A stretch of DNA of 55,295 nt, from NCBI RefSeq assembly GCF_009696265.1, contig NZ_VUMH01000016.1, forward strand, positions 1-55,295, in the 5' to 3' direction. This stretch comes from Desulfovibrio porci (lineage in GTDB: Bacteria; Desulfobacterota; Desulfovibrionia; Desulfovibrionales; Desulfovibrionaceae). The notes under the pieces are model-generated. The model ran no database searches and was not told the DNA's origin. It saw only the letters and a program-made list of their open reading frames with translations. Position 1 is the first letter of the stretch. Each line of letters starts with the position of its first letter. Shown in pieces: positions 10,304 to 21,939 of the stretch. A program made the translations under genes and the position numbers.

Positions 10304-10340
10304 ATTCGCTTTGAAACGCTTTGGCGTATTGTCTGCAGCC

Positions 10341-10394
10341 CGAAAATCAGGAGCGGGTCGCAGCTTTGCTGCGCCGTTAGCCGACTGATTTTCG
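10341..10394. other. Inverted repeat between gltX and a sensor kinase
   Basis: CGAAAATCAG (10341-10350) and CTGATTTTCG (10385-10394) are exact complements and enclose a smaller hairpin (GCAGCTTTGCTGC). It lies 37 bases after gltX. It has no T-run; a 3' stability element or a degraded repeat are both possible. Confidence 0.4.
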
Positions 10395-10475
10395 TGCCTT
10401 TCCGCCCGGCGAGTTTTCTTGAAAACGGGCCGACGGCGGCGCAAACGCCGCCAAGCGGGGTTTGTCATCACGCTT

Positions 10476-10516
10476 GAAGCCCGGTCCGTCAATGACGGAC
10501 CGGGCTTCTTTATTAC
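10476..10516 (+). terminator. Rho-independent terminator of gltX
   Basis: A perfect 15-bp stem (10476-10490 with 10494-10508, loop AAT) is followed by TTTATTA on the plus strand. The minus strand has no T-run, so it serves gltX rather than the convergent kinase gene. Confidence 0.85.
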
Positions 10517-10538
10517 GTCGCGAACCGTGCCGCCGGTT

Positions 10539-12863
10539 TCAAACGTCCGTTGCGGAGCGCTTGTTGAAACAGTTCTGGAGCAGTTCGCACAGGGTGTCAA
10601 TTTCCAGAGGCTTGCTGATGTGGGCGTTCATGCCGCTGTCCAGGGACTTCTGGTGGTCTTCCGCAAAGGCGTTGGCGGAAAGGGCGATGATGGGGATCGT
10701 GTGCGCGTCGTCGCGTTGCAGGCGGCGGATTTTCCGGGTCGCCGTCAGACCGTCCATGACCGGCATGAGCACATCCATGAGGATGGCGTCAAAATAGCGC
10801 GGTCCGCTGGCGGCGAAGAGTTCCAGAGCCTCTTGTCCGTCGCGGGCGAGTTCGACGCTGAAGCCGCGGGCCTTGAGCTGTTCATGCGCGATTTCCATAT
10901 TGAGCTCGTTGTCTTCGACCAGGAGAAGGCGCTTTCCCGTGAAGTCAATGGGTTGCTCCAAGGGCGCGGCCTTGGGCGCGCCTTCGCGGAGTTCCCGCAG
11001 GCCATCCAGGAGAACCGAACGGAAAAAAGGCTTGCGGATGAAGCCGGTCGTGTTGTCTTCCATCATTTCCGGATCGGGCAACGGCATGCCGGTCAGAGCC
11101 AGACGGACATCCGCCAGTTCCGGCCGTTCGCGGAGATGCTCCCTGAGCCTGTCCGCGCCGGGCAGAACGGCGTCAAACGGCGCGTGCTCCGTGATGGAGG
11201 CGTCCAGCAGGCGGATGGCTTCGGAAACGTCCGTGGCGCACGCCGTCTTGATGCGTGCGGCGTTGAGTATGCGGCTCGCCGCGCCGCCGTCCCTCCGGCC
11301 GTCGACCACCAGCACGCGTGAGCAGAGGTCCGCCACATCCGTCCTATCCGGCGTCGCCTGGTCCGGCGCGGTCTCGAGGGGCAGGATAACGATAAAGGAG
11401 CTTCCCTGGCGTTCCCTGCTTTTGGCGGTAATGCTGCCGTCCATGAGTTCAGCCAAGGCTTTGCTGATGGAAAGCCCTAGGCCGGAACCGCCGTAGCGGT
11501 GGGTGACGGTGCTGCTTTCCTGCTCGAACATGTTGAAAATGCGCGTCAGGCCGTCGGGGGAGATGCCGATGCCGGTATCCGAAACGGTAAATTCCAGCAC
11601 GCTCGTCCGGCCTCTGGCCGTCAGTTTGCGTACTGTCAGACTGACGTGCCCGTGTTCGCCGGTGAATTTGAAGGCATTGGACAGCAGGTTCACGCAGATC
11701 TGTTTCAGATGGAGCGCGTCGCCGTTAAAGAGTTCCTCTTCAAACGGTTCGGCATACAGGGAGAAGATCAGGGATTTTTGGGCCGCCTCATTGGCGAAAA
11801 GATCGTAAAGATCATAGAGGAGCGCCGGAAGCGAAAATGGCTGGATGGAGAGTTGCAGCTTGCCGTTTTCAATGCGGGAAAAGTCCAGCACGTCGTTGAT
11901 GAGCGAAAGCAGGTACTGGGCCGCGGCTTCTATTTTCGCATGGCAGTTTTGCAGGACCTTGGCGTCGTTCCGTCCGTGGATGGCCAGACGGTTCATGCCG
12001 ATGACGGCGTTCAGCGGCGTGCGCAGTTCGTGCGACATGCGGGACAGGAAGCGGCTTTTGGACTCGCTGGCCGCCCGGGCCTTGGCCAGCAGGGCGTCTT
12101 TGACCTGCCGCTCGTTCCGCTCCAGCAGGCGTTTGTATTCGGTGATGTCGACGAGGACATTGTAATAGACCGGGCAGGCCGCGTTTTCGGCGGCATGGCT
12201 GTAGCCGACGCTGGTCAGCAGGGTGCGGCTTTCGCCGTCCCGCCGCCGGATGCGCATTTCGAGAAGCTGGGTCTGGCGGGTCCGCTTTGTTTTTTCAAGC
12301 GCTTCAGCCAGTGTGGCCATGTCCTCAGGGAGAACATAGTCCGCCGTGCCGTTCAATTCGGCCTTGAACTGTTCCCGCGTGTAGCCGATAATTTTGAGAA
12401 AGGCGTCATTGTGCCAGAGGATGCTCAGGTGGCCGTCATCGGCCATCTGGCAGATGCCGCCGGGTATGCTTTCGACTATGGATTCTATCTTGTTTTCAAG
12501 CGTCTGTACTTTATATTTGAAATCCGTGATATCGAAAGAAAGTTCAATACGTGATTTGCGACCCTGCCAGTCGATCAGTTTGTCATGTATGGAAAAATGA
12601 CGCCCTAAATAAGGATTTTTATATTCCCACATGTATACATGATCATAGCTGAGATACTTATTGGTGCAGAAAGAGCATGGGGAGTCAGATCCCTGAATGA
12701 CTTCATAACATTTTTTATATTTGTAGTTTTTCGGGTCGAGATTGAGGAGATTGAGGCCGCGCTCATTCATGTAAAGCAGTTCATAGGTATGAACATCCGC
12801 CACATAAAGAAATTCGCCGAATACATCCAGCAGTTGTTCCCGCTCATTCTCGTATTGGCTCAT
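10539..12863 (-). CDS. Hybrid sensor histidine kinase with a degenerate first receiver
   Basis: 774 residues from 12863, where GGGAG precedes the ATG; an ATG ten codons upstream lacks this. The N-terminal PAS region carries Cys 52, Cys 63 and Cys 66 (KCYEV, PCSFC), a pattern that could bind metal or sense redox. A second PAS (about 125-250) is followed by HisKA with His 278 (SRMSHELRTPLN), an ATPase domain (GIGISPDGL, GGSGLGLS), a first receiver-like domain where the phospho-acceptor position is lost (FDAVLPGAD), and a complete receiver with Asp 697 (AILMDVLMPVMDG). No membrane segment is visible. The 295 bases upstream are AT-rich and hold no other gene. Confidence 0.87.
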   Translation of the reverse strand: MSQYENEREQLLDVFGEFLYVADVHTYELLYMNERGLNLLNLDPKNYKYKKCYEVIQGSDSPCSFCTNKYLSYDHVYMWEYKNPYLGRHFSIHDKLIDWQGRKSRIELSFDITDFKYKVQTLENKIESIVESIPGGICQMADDGHLSILWHNDAFLKIIGYTREQFKAELNGTADYVLPEDMATLAEALEKTKRTRQTQLLEMRIRRRDGESRTLLTSVGYSHAAENAACPVYYNVLVDITEYKRLLERNERQVKDALLAKARAASESKSRFLSRMSHELRTPLNAVIGMNRLAIHGRNDAKVLQNCHAKIEAAAQYLLSLINDVLDFSRIENGKLQLSIQPFSLPALLYDLYDLFANEAAQKSLIFSLYAEPFEEELFNGDALHLKQICVNLLSNAFKFTGEHGHVSLTVRKLTARGRTSVLEFTVSDTGIGISPDGLTRIFNMFEQESSTVTHRYGGSGLGLSISKALAELMDGSITAKSRERQGSSFIVILPLETAPDQATPDRTDVADLCSRVLVVDGRRDGGAASRILNAARIKTACATDVSEAIRLLDASITEHAPFDAVLPGADRLREHLRERPELADVRLALTGMPLPDPEMMEDNTTGFIRKPFFRSVLLDGLRELREGAPKAAPLEQPIDFTGKRLLLVEDNELNMEIAHEQLKARGFSVELARDGQEALELFAASGPRYFDAILMDVLMPVMDGLTATRKIRRLQRDDAHTIPIIALSANAFAEDHQKSLDSGMNAHISKPLEIDTLCELLQNCFNKRSATDV

Positions 12864-13158
12864 GCCGGCTCCCTCAGACTCCGGTGGCAGCACGCAAAAT
12901 CAACAGCCGTATACGCGTGCATGATAATAAGCGATATACGCAAAGTTTTTACCTTAAGAGGTAATCAAAATTTATATTTTATGACTCGGCAGAAATTTGA
13001 TTCTTAACTGACAGTATATCGTGATATGTAATGAAAAATCGTAAAATATGAAAGGTTTCAATAGGTTGAAAACAGTATACTTCGCCTGCTTCCGCGAGGC
13101 AAATGAATAATTCGACTAAAGGTAAAAATGCGCCGGATATCGCTCGGGTGCAAGCCGT

Positions 13159-13950
13159 TTACTGATACAGAGGGCTCATGCCGCGCAGCAGATTGGTGAA
13201 CAGGGCGTCCATGCCGCTGATGAACTGTTCCACATGGTCGGCCATGACCACCAGCAGCAGGCCCACAAAGAAAAATCCCACGCCGATCTTGATGGGAAAG
13301 CCGAACTCCATGATGTGGATCTGCGGCGAGGTGCGGGCCACCAGGGCCAGAGCCACTTCCACCATGAACAGGGCCACCATGACGGGCGCGGCGATTTTCA
13401 GCGCCAGCACGAAGACCTGTGCCGCCAAGTGCAGCACCTGCCAGAGCAGGTTTTCACCGATGAACAGGCCGCCGGGCGGCACCAGGGCGAAGGAGGCGGC
13501 AAAGCCCTTGAGCATGTACAGATGCCCGTCCAGGGCCAGAAAGACCAGCAGAGAAACCATCCAGAGAAAAAAGGCCGTGGCTCCGGTCTGATTGCCGGTG
13601 AGCGGGTCCGCAAAGTTGATCATAGTGAAGCCCATCTGAAAGCCCAGCAGTTCGCCTCCAGCCTGGATGCCCATGAACAGAAAATTGACGGCCATGCCAA
13701 GCACCAAGCCCAGCACAACTTCGCCCAGCAGCATCAGCGCCACGTCAAAGGGATGGGCGGGCATGGCCGCGCCGGACAGGGCCAAATGCGGCCACACTCC
13801 CAGTGAAAAGACGATGGTGATCGCCGCCTTGACCGGGATGGGAATATTGTTGGTGGAAAAGACCGGCAGCATGAACATGACGATGCTCACCCGCATGATG
13901 GTGAGCAGCAGGCTCAGCACTGCCGCCGGATCGTAGTTGAAGACATCCAT
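13159..13950 (-). CDS. fliR: Flagellar export apparatus protein FliR
   Basis: 263 residues, hydrophobic throughout, with about six membrane segments. The start MDVFNYDPAAVLSLLL and the segments GEVVLGLVLGMAVNF, GFQMGFTMINFADP and PKIGVG-like FPIKIGVGFFFVGL are typical of FliR, part of the FliPQR gate of the flagellar type III export machine in the inner membrane. Other export genes (flhB, flhA, fliPQ) are absent here, so fliR stands alone. No ribosome site precedes the ATG, and a sigma-54 promoter lies so close that the mRNA may be nearly leaderless. Confidence 0.93.
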   Translation of the reverse strand: MDVFNYDPAAVLSLLLTIMRVSIVMFMLPVFSTNNIPIPVKAAITIVFSLGVWPHLALSGAAMPAHPFDVALMLLGEVVLGLVLGMAVNFLFMGIQAGGELLGFQMGFTMINFADPLTGNQTGATAFFLWMVSLLVFLALDGHLYMLKGFAASFALVPPGGLFIGENLLWQVLHLAAQVFVLALKIAAPVMVALFMVEVALALVARTSPQIHIMEFGFPIKIGVGFFFVGLLLVVMADHVEQFISGMDALFTNLLRGMSPLYQ

Positions 13951-13962
13951 GCCGGGTTTGAA

Positions 13963-13978
13963 TGCAAAAAGACTGCCA
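13963..13978 (-). promoter_or_regulatory. Sigma-54 promoter of fliR
   Basis: On the minus strand it reads TGGCAGT, four bases, TTGCA, with correct GG-GC spacing. Transcription would start near 13952, within two or three bases of the fliR ATG at 13950. Confidence 0.75.
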
Positions 13979-14138
13979 GAAGGCCCGGCGGCCCGACCGG
14001 GCGGATTTGTTTTTACCTTGTCCCTGATTTTAAAGCCTGCGGCGCCCTTGATCCGTTGCGGGAATGCGGTCCCGCCTGCTCGCGATCGGCTGAAAGCGAC
14101 TTGTTTTCAGACGTGCAGGGCGGCGTGCGTTGACGCCG

Positions 14139-14169
14139 AAGCAGCCCGCATTGCAAATGCGGGCTGCTT
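14139..14169. terminator. Perfect hairpin between cheV and fliR
   Basis: A 14-bp perfect stem (AAGCAGCCCGCATT with AATGCGGGCTGCTT) has a 3-base loop. It follows the cheV stop on the minus strand by 65 bases; T-runs are short on both sides. It probably ends the cheV transcript. Confidence 0.6.
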
Positions 14170-14233
14170 GAAGCGCAGTCGAAAATGGAGGGGAGCTGTT
14201 GTAACTGCCGCCGTTGTCAGCTGATCGGCGCAA

Positions 14234-15187
14234 TCACTTGTGCAGTTTTTCGGCGATCAGTTCGCGGATGATTTTGCTCAGGCCGGGCAGATCGGGTTTG
14301 GAAACCTGACGGTCCGCGCCCACCTTGACGCCCTTGTCGTGCAGTGCTTCGGTGATCAGGGAGGAAAAGAGGATCACCGGCAACTGCTGCATGCCCGGCG
14401 TCTCGCGGATTTTGAGCGTCAGCGCGTGGCCGTCCATCTCCGGCATTTCAATGTCGGAAATGACCAGATGCACCATATCGGTGAGCTCCATCTGCTTGGA
14501 TTGGGCCTCATTGCGCAGTTGCGTGAGATAATCCCAAGCTTCCCGGCCGCTGCCCACCGCCGTGACCTGGAAACCGGATTTTTCCAGCGAAGACTTGATG
14601 ATGTGGCGCAACGAACTGGAGTCGTCGGCCACCAGCAGGTGAAATTCGCCCGCGCCTTCCACCGGGGTGGTGTCCACCTCCACCTGGGACATGTCCAGGG
14701 TGCTGTCCAGGCTGGCCAGGATCTTTTCCATATCCAGAACGAAGAGCACCCGGTCCTGGATGCGCAGCACGCCGGTGATGCTTTCGCGCGAGTAGGCCTG
14801 CACGTACTGGTTGGGCGGTTCGATGCGGTCCCAGGTCATCCGGTGGATGCTGGTCACCGAAGAAACCAGAAAGGCCGCCTGCACGCCGCTGAATTCCGTG
14901 ACGATGACCTTGTTGTTTTCTTCGGAGGCCATTTCCTTGCCGAGCCAGGCCGCCAGATTCAGGATGGGCAGCACCTTGCCGCGCAGATTGAAAGTGCCGA
15001 GCACCGAGGCGTCGTGCTTGCTGGGCACGCTGGTCACGCTGGGCAGCCGGATGATTTCCAGCACCTTGGCCACGTTGATGCCGTAGTGGCCGCTGTAGGT
15101 GCCGCCGTCGGGCAGCCTCTCATCAATGAGAAATTCTATGATTTCGAGCTCATTGTTATTGACGTTGAGCAAGCTGTTTTGGGTCAT
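14234..15187 (-). CDS. cheV: Chemotaxis coupling protein CheV (CheW-receiver fusion)
   Basis: 317 residues. A CheW-like domain (about 15-165; NVAKVLEIIRLP, GTFNLRGKVLPILNL, GVLRIQDRVLFVLD) is joined to a receiver with Asp 245 (HLVISDIEMPEMDG) and KPDLPG near the end. CheV couples chemoreceptors to CheA and is tuned by phosphorylation of its receiver. The gene is a single unit with a sigma-28-like promoter upstream and a hairpin downstream. The kinase CheA is not in this window. Confidence 0.93.
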   Translation of the reverse strand: MTQNSLLNVNNNELEIIEFLIDERLPDGGTYSGHYGINVAKVLEIIRLPSVTSVPSKHDASVLGTFNLRGKVLPILNLAAWLGKEMASEENNKVIVTEFSGVQAAFLVSSVTSIHRMTWDRIEPPNQYVQAYSRESITGVLRIQDRVLFVLDMEKILASLDSTLDMSQVEVDTTPVEGAGEFHLLVADDSSSLRHIIKSSLEKSGFQVTAVGSGREAWDYLTQLRNEAQSKQMELTDMVHLVISDIEMPEMDGHALTLKIRETPGMQQLPVILFSSLITEALHDKGVKVGADRQVSKPDLPGLSKIIRELIAEKLHK

Positions 15188-15227
15188 GGCAGTCCTCGTC
15201 CTGTGGCTGGAGCGGCGTCAATGAACC

Positions 15228-15254
15228 TTATCGGCCGCCGTCCGCTTTCCTTAA
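15228..15254 (-). promoter_or_regulatory. Sigma-28-like (FliA) promoter of cheV
   Basis: On the minus strand the -10 element GCCGATAA is exact; eleven bases upstream is TTAAGGAA, a partial match to the TAAAGTTT -35 element. Transcription would start about 30 bases before the cheV ATG. This fits a motility-class gene. Confidence 0.65.
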
Positions 15255-15292
15255 GGCGGGTGGGGAAATATCCGCGAAATTTCCGAAAAGCC

Positions 15293-16000
15293 TCAGCGGC
15301 GCGCGCCGACCGGGCGCCCGGCCGGTTTTGCCGCGGCGCGGCCCGGTTCTTTGGGCGGCTCCAGGCGTGGGCAGAAGGCCGCCATTTCGCACGCTTCACA
15401 ACATGGCTTGCGGGCGTGGCAGACATCCCGCCCGAACCAGACCATGCGGTGGTTGACGTCGCCCCATTCCTTTTGTGGAAAAAGTTCCATCAGATCCCGC
15501 TCCACGGCCACGGGGTCGGTCTGGTCCGTGAGGCCCAGCCGGTGGCTGATCCGTTTCACGTGGGTGTCCACGGCCAGCCCCTCGTTGATGCCGAAAGCGC
15601 CGAACAGAACCACGTTGGCGGTTTTGCGGGCCACTCCCGGCAGGGTCACCAGATGTTCCAGAGCCCGGGGCACCTGGCCGTCAAAATGGTCCCGCACGCG
15701 GCGGGCCGCGCCCAGAAGATTTTTGGCCTTGCTGTGGTAAAAGCCCGCGGAATGGATGACCTCTTCCAGTTCTTCCTGCGTGGCGCACGCCAGTTCCGCC
15801 GGGCCGGGCCAGCGCCGGAAAAGTTCCGGCGTGATGGTGTTGACCCGCGCGTCGGTGCACTGGGCGGCCAGCACCGTGGCCACCAGCAACTCCCAGGCGT
15901 TGCGGGAGTTGAGATGGGTTTCGGGCCGGGGATAGCGGGCCTGAAGGGCGGCCAGAACTTTTTGCGCCCGCGCCGGGCGGGACTCCGCTGTTTTTGTCAT
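15293..16000 (-). CDS. nth: Endonuclease III (DNA glycosylase/AP lyase)
   Basis: 235 residues. It removes oxidised pyrimidines in base-excision repair and nicks the resulting site. The helix-hairpin-helix LPGVARKTANVVL carries the catalytic Lys 126, and Asp 145 lies in AVDTHVKR. The iron-sulfur cluster loop has Cys 194, 201, 204 and 210 in the exact C-x6-C-x2-C-x5-C pattern. A Pro/Arg/Ala-rich tail of about 25 residues extends beyond the usual end. Confidence 0.95.
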   Translation of the reverse strand: MTKTAESRPARAQKVLAALQARYPRPETHLNSRNAWELLVATVLAAQCTDARVNTITPELFRRWPGPAELACATQEELEEVIHSAGFYHSKAKNLLGAARRVRDHFDGQVPRALEHLVTLPGVARKTANVVLFGAFGINEGLAVDTHVKRISHRLGLTDQTDPVAVERDLMELFPQKEWGDVNHRMVWFGRDVCHARKPCCEACEMAAFCPRLEPPKEPGRAAAKPAGRPVGARR

Positions 16001-16054
16001 CTCCCAGCTATGCCACAGGCGGCTGCGGCCCGCAAGGCGCTTCGGCAGCGCCCT

Positions 16055-16300
16055 CAGGACAGACGCATCTAATTTTTGTTTTACCGGTCTGTTATTTATC
16101 GTGATTATCCGTCAAAACCAGCCTTTTCGGCGCTGACGGCGTCATCCGGCGCTTTTGCTGTTCACGTACTTGAGTACATCTCTGCTCTCCAGTCATCCGC
16201 ATGCGCTTCGCTCCGGCGGAGCAAAGATGGCTTTGCCCCTTTTTGTTCGCTGCTGAGCTATCTAGTCAATAAATAAAGATTTTTTAGATGAGTCTGTCTT
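16055..16300. mobile_element. MITE-like unit with inverted ends and flanking direct repeats
   Basis: The ends GACAGACGCATCTAA (16058-16072) and TTAGATGAGTCTGTC (16284-16298) are inverted repeats with one mismatch. Outside them GGCAGCGCCCT occurs in direct orientation on both sides (16044-16054 and 16301-16311), as a target duplication would. There is no transposase gene. Inside, 16124-16226 is a diverged copy of the 103-104 bp repeat also found at 26230, 26967 and 36505. Its outer parts recur at 8731-8821 on the opposite strand. It lies directly after a kinase gene ending at 16315 and upstream of nth. Confidence 0.65.
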
Positions 16301-16314
16301 GGCAGCGCCCTACC

Positions 16315-20022
<3,708 letters not shown>

Positions 20023-20404
20023 CCGGGCTTCTCCTCTACATTGATCAGCAGGAGATCATGCTGATAATAGATAAAAATATAATTATATAAGTGTACATTA
20101 TGTTTTTTATGATATTAAGATTTTGAGCAAGTGTATTGATAAAATTATGATATGTGAACACTTGAAGAAATTGCTAAAACGCTTTATTCAAACCATATTC
20201 TACACGATTAATGAATACAAGAAATATATTTAAAAAGGCAATCAATTACGATTTTTAGCATATTTATTTTTATATTGCGCATTTTAGATTTAATTGGGTT
20301 TGCAGTGAAGGTGAGGTATATATTTAGGCCGTATATCGTTTTCGGGCCTGGGGAAAATCACGATATAAAATGTTACATGCTGTGCAACTCGTAAGCAAAG
20401 GCGT
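20023..20404. promoter_or_regulatory. AT-rich divergent control region
   Basis: There is no gene in these 382 bases, which separate the BvgS-like kinase from the HD-GYP regulator operon. They are strikingly AT-rich for this genome. An imperfect inverted repeat (TATATCGTTTTC at 20332-20343 with GAAAATCACGATATA at 20353-20367) lies about 40 bases before the HD-GYP start and could be an operator. I could not fix promoter elements with confidence. Confidence 0.5.
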
Positions 20405-21508
20405 ATGGAAACTTCATTCAGATGCCGGGCGGATGCTCCGGACACGGTGCTCATTGTTGACGACAGCGAAATGAACCGCGCGCTGCTGGCAAATATTTTC
20501 GCCGGGTCTTATCTCATTGAAATGGCGGAAAACGGCCGGGAGGGGCTTGTGAAGCTCCGGCAGCGCGGGCAACGCGTCTGCGCCATCCTGCTTGACGTGG
20601 TCATGCCGGTGATGGACGGCATGACCATGCTGGCTGAACTCAGCAAAGAGAAGGTGGTCGGCCGGATTCCCGTGTTTCTGATTACGGGCGAAGCGGACGA
20701 GCGCGTCATCAAGCAGGCTTACGACCTCGGCGTGATGGATGTCATCCCCAAGCCTATTTCGCCCTATATCGTGCAGCGCCGCGTCAATTCCGTCATTGAA
20801 CTTTTTGTGGCGCGCGAACGCTTCGCGGACCTTGTCGACCGGCAAAAGGCTGAAATACAGCAGCAGGCCGAGCGTATCCTGAAGCTGAACATGGGGATGA
20901 TAGCCTCTCTGGCCACGGCCATTGAGTTCCGCAGCGGCGAATCCGGCGAGCATGTCCGGCGGATTCACGACATAGCCCGGCTCTTTCTGACCTGTTCTTC
21001 CCTGGGAGAAGGCTTTTCGGAGGAAACAATCCAGTATATTTCCTTGGCCGCCATCATGCATGATGTGGGAAAAATATCCGTTCCCGACGCCATACTGAAC
21101 AAGCCAGGGCGGCTTGCCGCCGAGGAATTTGAAATAATGAAAACGCATACCACCGAAGGATGCCGCCTTCTGGCACAAATTCCCCAGATGCGGGATCTTC
21201 CCTTTTTTGACTACGCCTACGACATCGCCCGGCATCATCACGAACGCTGGGATGGGAGCGGCTATCCGGACAAACTCAAGGGCGACGATATTTCCCTCTG
21301 GGCGCAGATTGTATCCATTGCCGACGTCTACGACGCCCTGGTCAGCAAAAGGGTGTACAAGGAGGCCTTTAGTTTCGACAAAGCCGTCGGCATGATTTGC
21401 GGCGGAGCGTGCGGCGTATTCAATCCCCGGCTTCTGGCGTGTTTTCAGGCTATTGAAGGCCGGATACGGAACCTTTACCTGACCGGCGCGACGGATGCCC
21501 GGAAATGA
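20405..21508 (+). CDS. Response regulator with HD-GYP cyclic-di-GMP phosphodiesterase output
   Basis: 367 residues. A receiver (Asp 64 in AILLDVVMPVMDG) is linked by a coiled segment (RQKAEIQQQAERIL) to an HD-GYP domain: HVRRIHD, the metal site HDVGK (His 219, Asp 220), KTHTTEG and HHERWDGSGYP (277-288). All signature residues look intact, so an active RpfG-type enzyme that degrades cyclic-di-GMP is expected. The C-terminal end of the domain is shorter than usual (GACGVFNPRLLACF). It begins an operon with a separate Hpt protein and a hybrid kinase, which probably feed it phosphate. Confidence 0.88.
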   Translation: METSFRCRADAPDTVLIVDDSEMNRALLANIFAGSYLIEMAENGREGLVKLRQRGQRVCAILLDVVMPVMDGMTMLAELSKEKVVGRIPVFLITGEADERVIKQAYDLGVMDVIPKPISPYIVQRRVNSVIELFVARERFADLVDRQKAEIQQQAERILKLNMGMIASLATAIEFRSGESGEHVRRIHDIARLFLTCSSLGEGFSEETIQYISLAAIMHDVGKISVPDAILNKPGRLAAEEFEIMKTHTTEGCRLLAQIPQMRDLPFFDYAYDIARHHHERWDGSGYPDKLKGDDISLWAQIVSIADVYDALVSKRVYKEAFSFDKAVGMICGGACGVFNPRLLACFQAIEGRIRNLYLTGATDARK

Positions 21509-21518
21509 GGTTGAAGAA

Positions 21519-21869
21519 ATGGATCAGGACAGGAAAACGCGGCTGGAAGAGGCTGGAATCGCATTGAGCGTCGCTCTTGAGCGTTTTATGGGCAATGAAG
21601 CCATGCTGGCGCGCTATCTGCAAAAATTTCTTACGGAAGAAAGTTATGCCCGATTGCTGGCGGCCGTTGCCGCCGGTGAGCGCGAAGCGGCGGGGGTGGC
21701 CGCGCATTCGCTGAAAAGCGTCTGCGGCGCCCTGGGCTGCGAAAGCATGCGGGAGCTGGTGCTGCGACAGGAACAGCACATCCGTAACGGCGACTGGGAT
21801 GAAGCCGTCAGCATGATGCCGGAGATTACAGACAGCTACAATAATATCTGCGCAGCGTTGCGCTCGTAG
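21519..21869 (+). CDS. Stand-alone histidine phosphotransfer (Hpt) protein
   Basis: 116 residues, all helical, with the Hpt signature AAHSLKSVCGALG placing the phosphorylated histidine at 63. Such proteins carry phosphate between the receiver of a hybrid kinase and a separate response regulator. I start it at 21519, after GAGG and GAAG; an ATG at 21495 would overlap the previous gene. It sits between an HD-GYP response regulator and a hybrid kinase, neither of which has its own Hpt, and is probably the missing link between them. Confidence 0.88.
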   Translation: MDQDRKTRLEEAGIALSVALERFMGNEAMLARYLQKFLTEESYARLLAAVAAGEREAAGVAAHSLKSVCGALGCESMRELVLRQEQHIRNGDWDEAVSMMPEITDSYNNICAALRS

Positions 21870-21939
21870 GGCAACGGACGCTTTTACCTCTGATGAACCC
21901 GCACCGCGCCGACAGGCGGAGTGGGATCGGGATCAGCAT

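Noticed and set aside
13015..13025. An 11-base match (ATCACGATATA) between the upstream regions of two kinase loci (also 20357-20367)
   Set aside because: A shared 11-mer is expected by chance in a window of this size, particularly in AT-rich gaps; no second site supports it.
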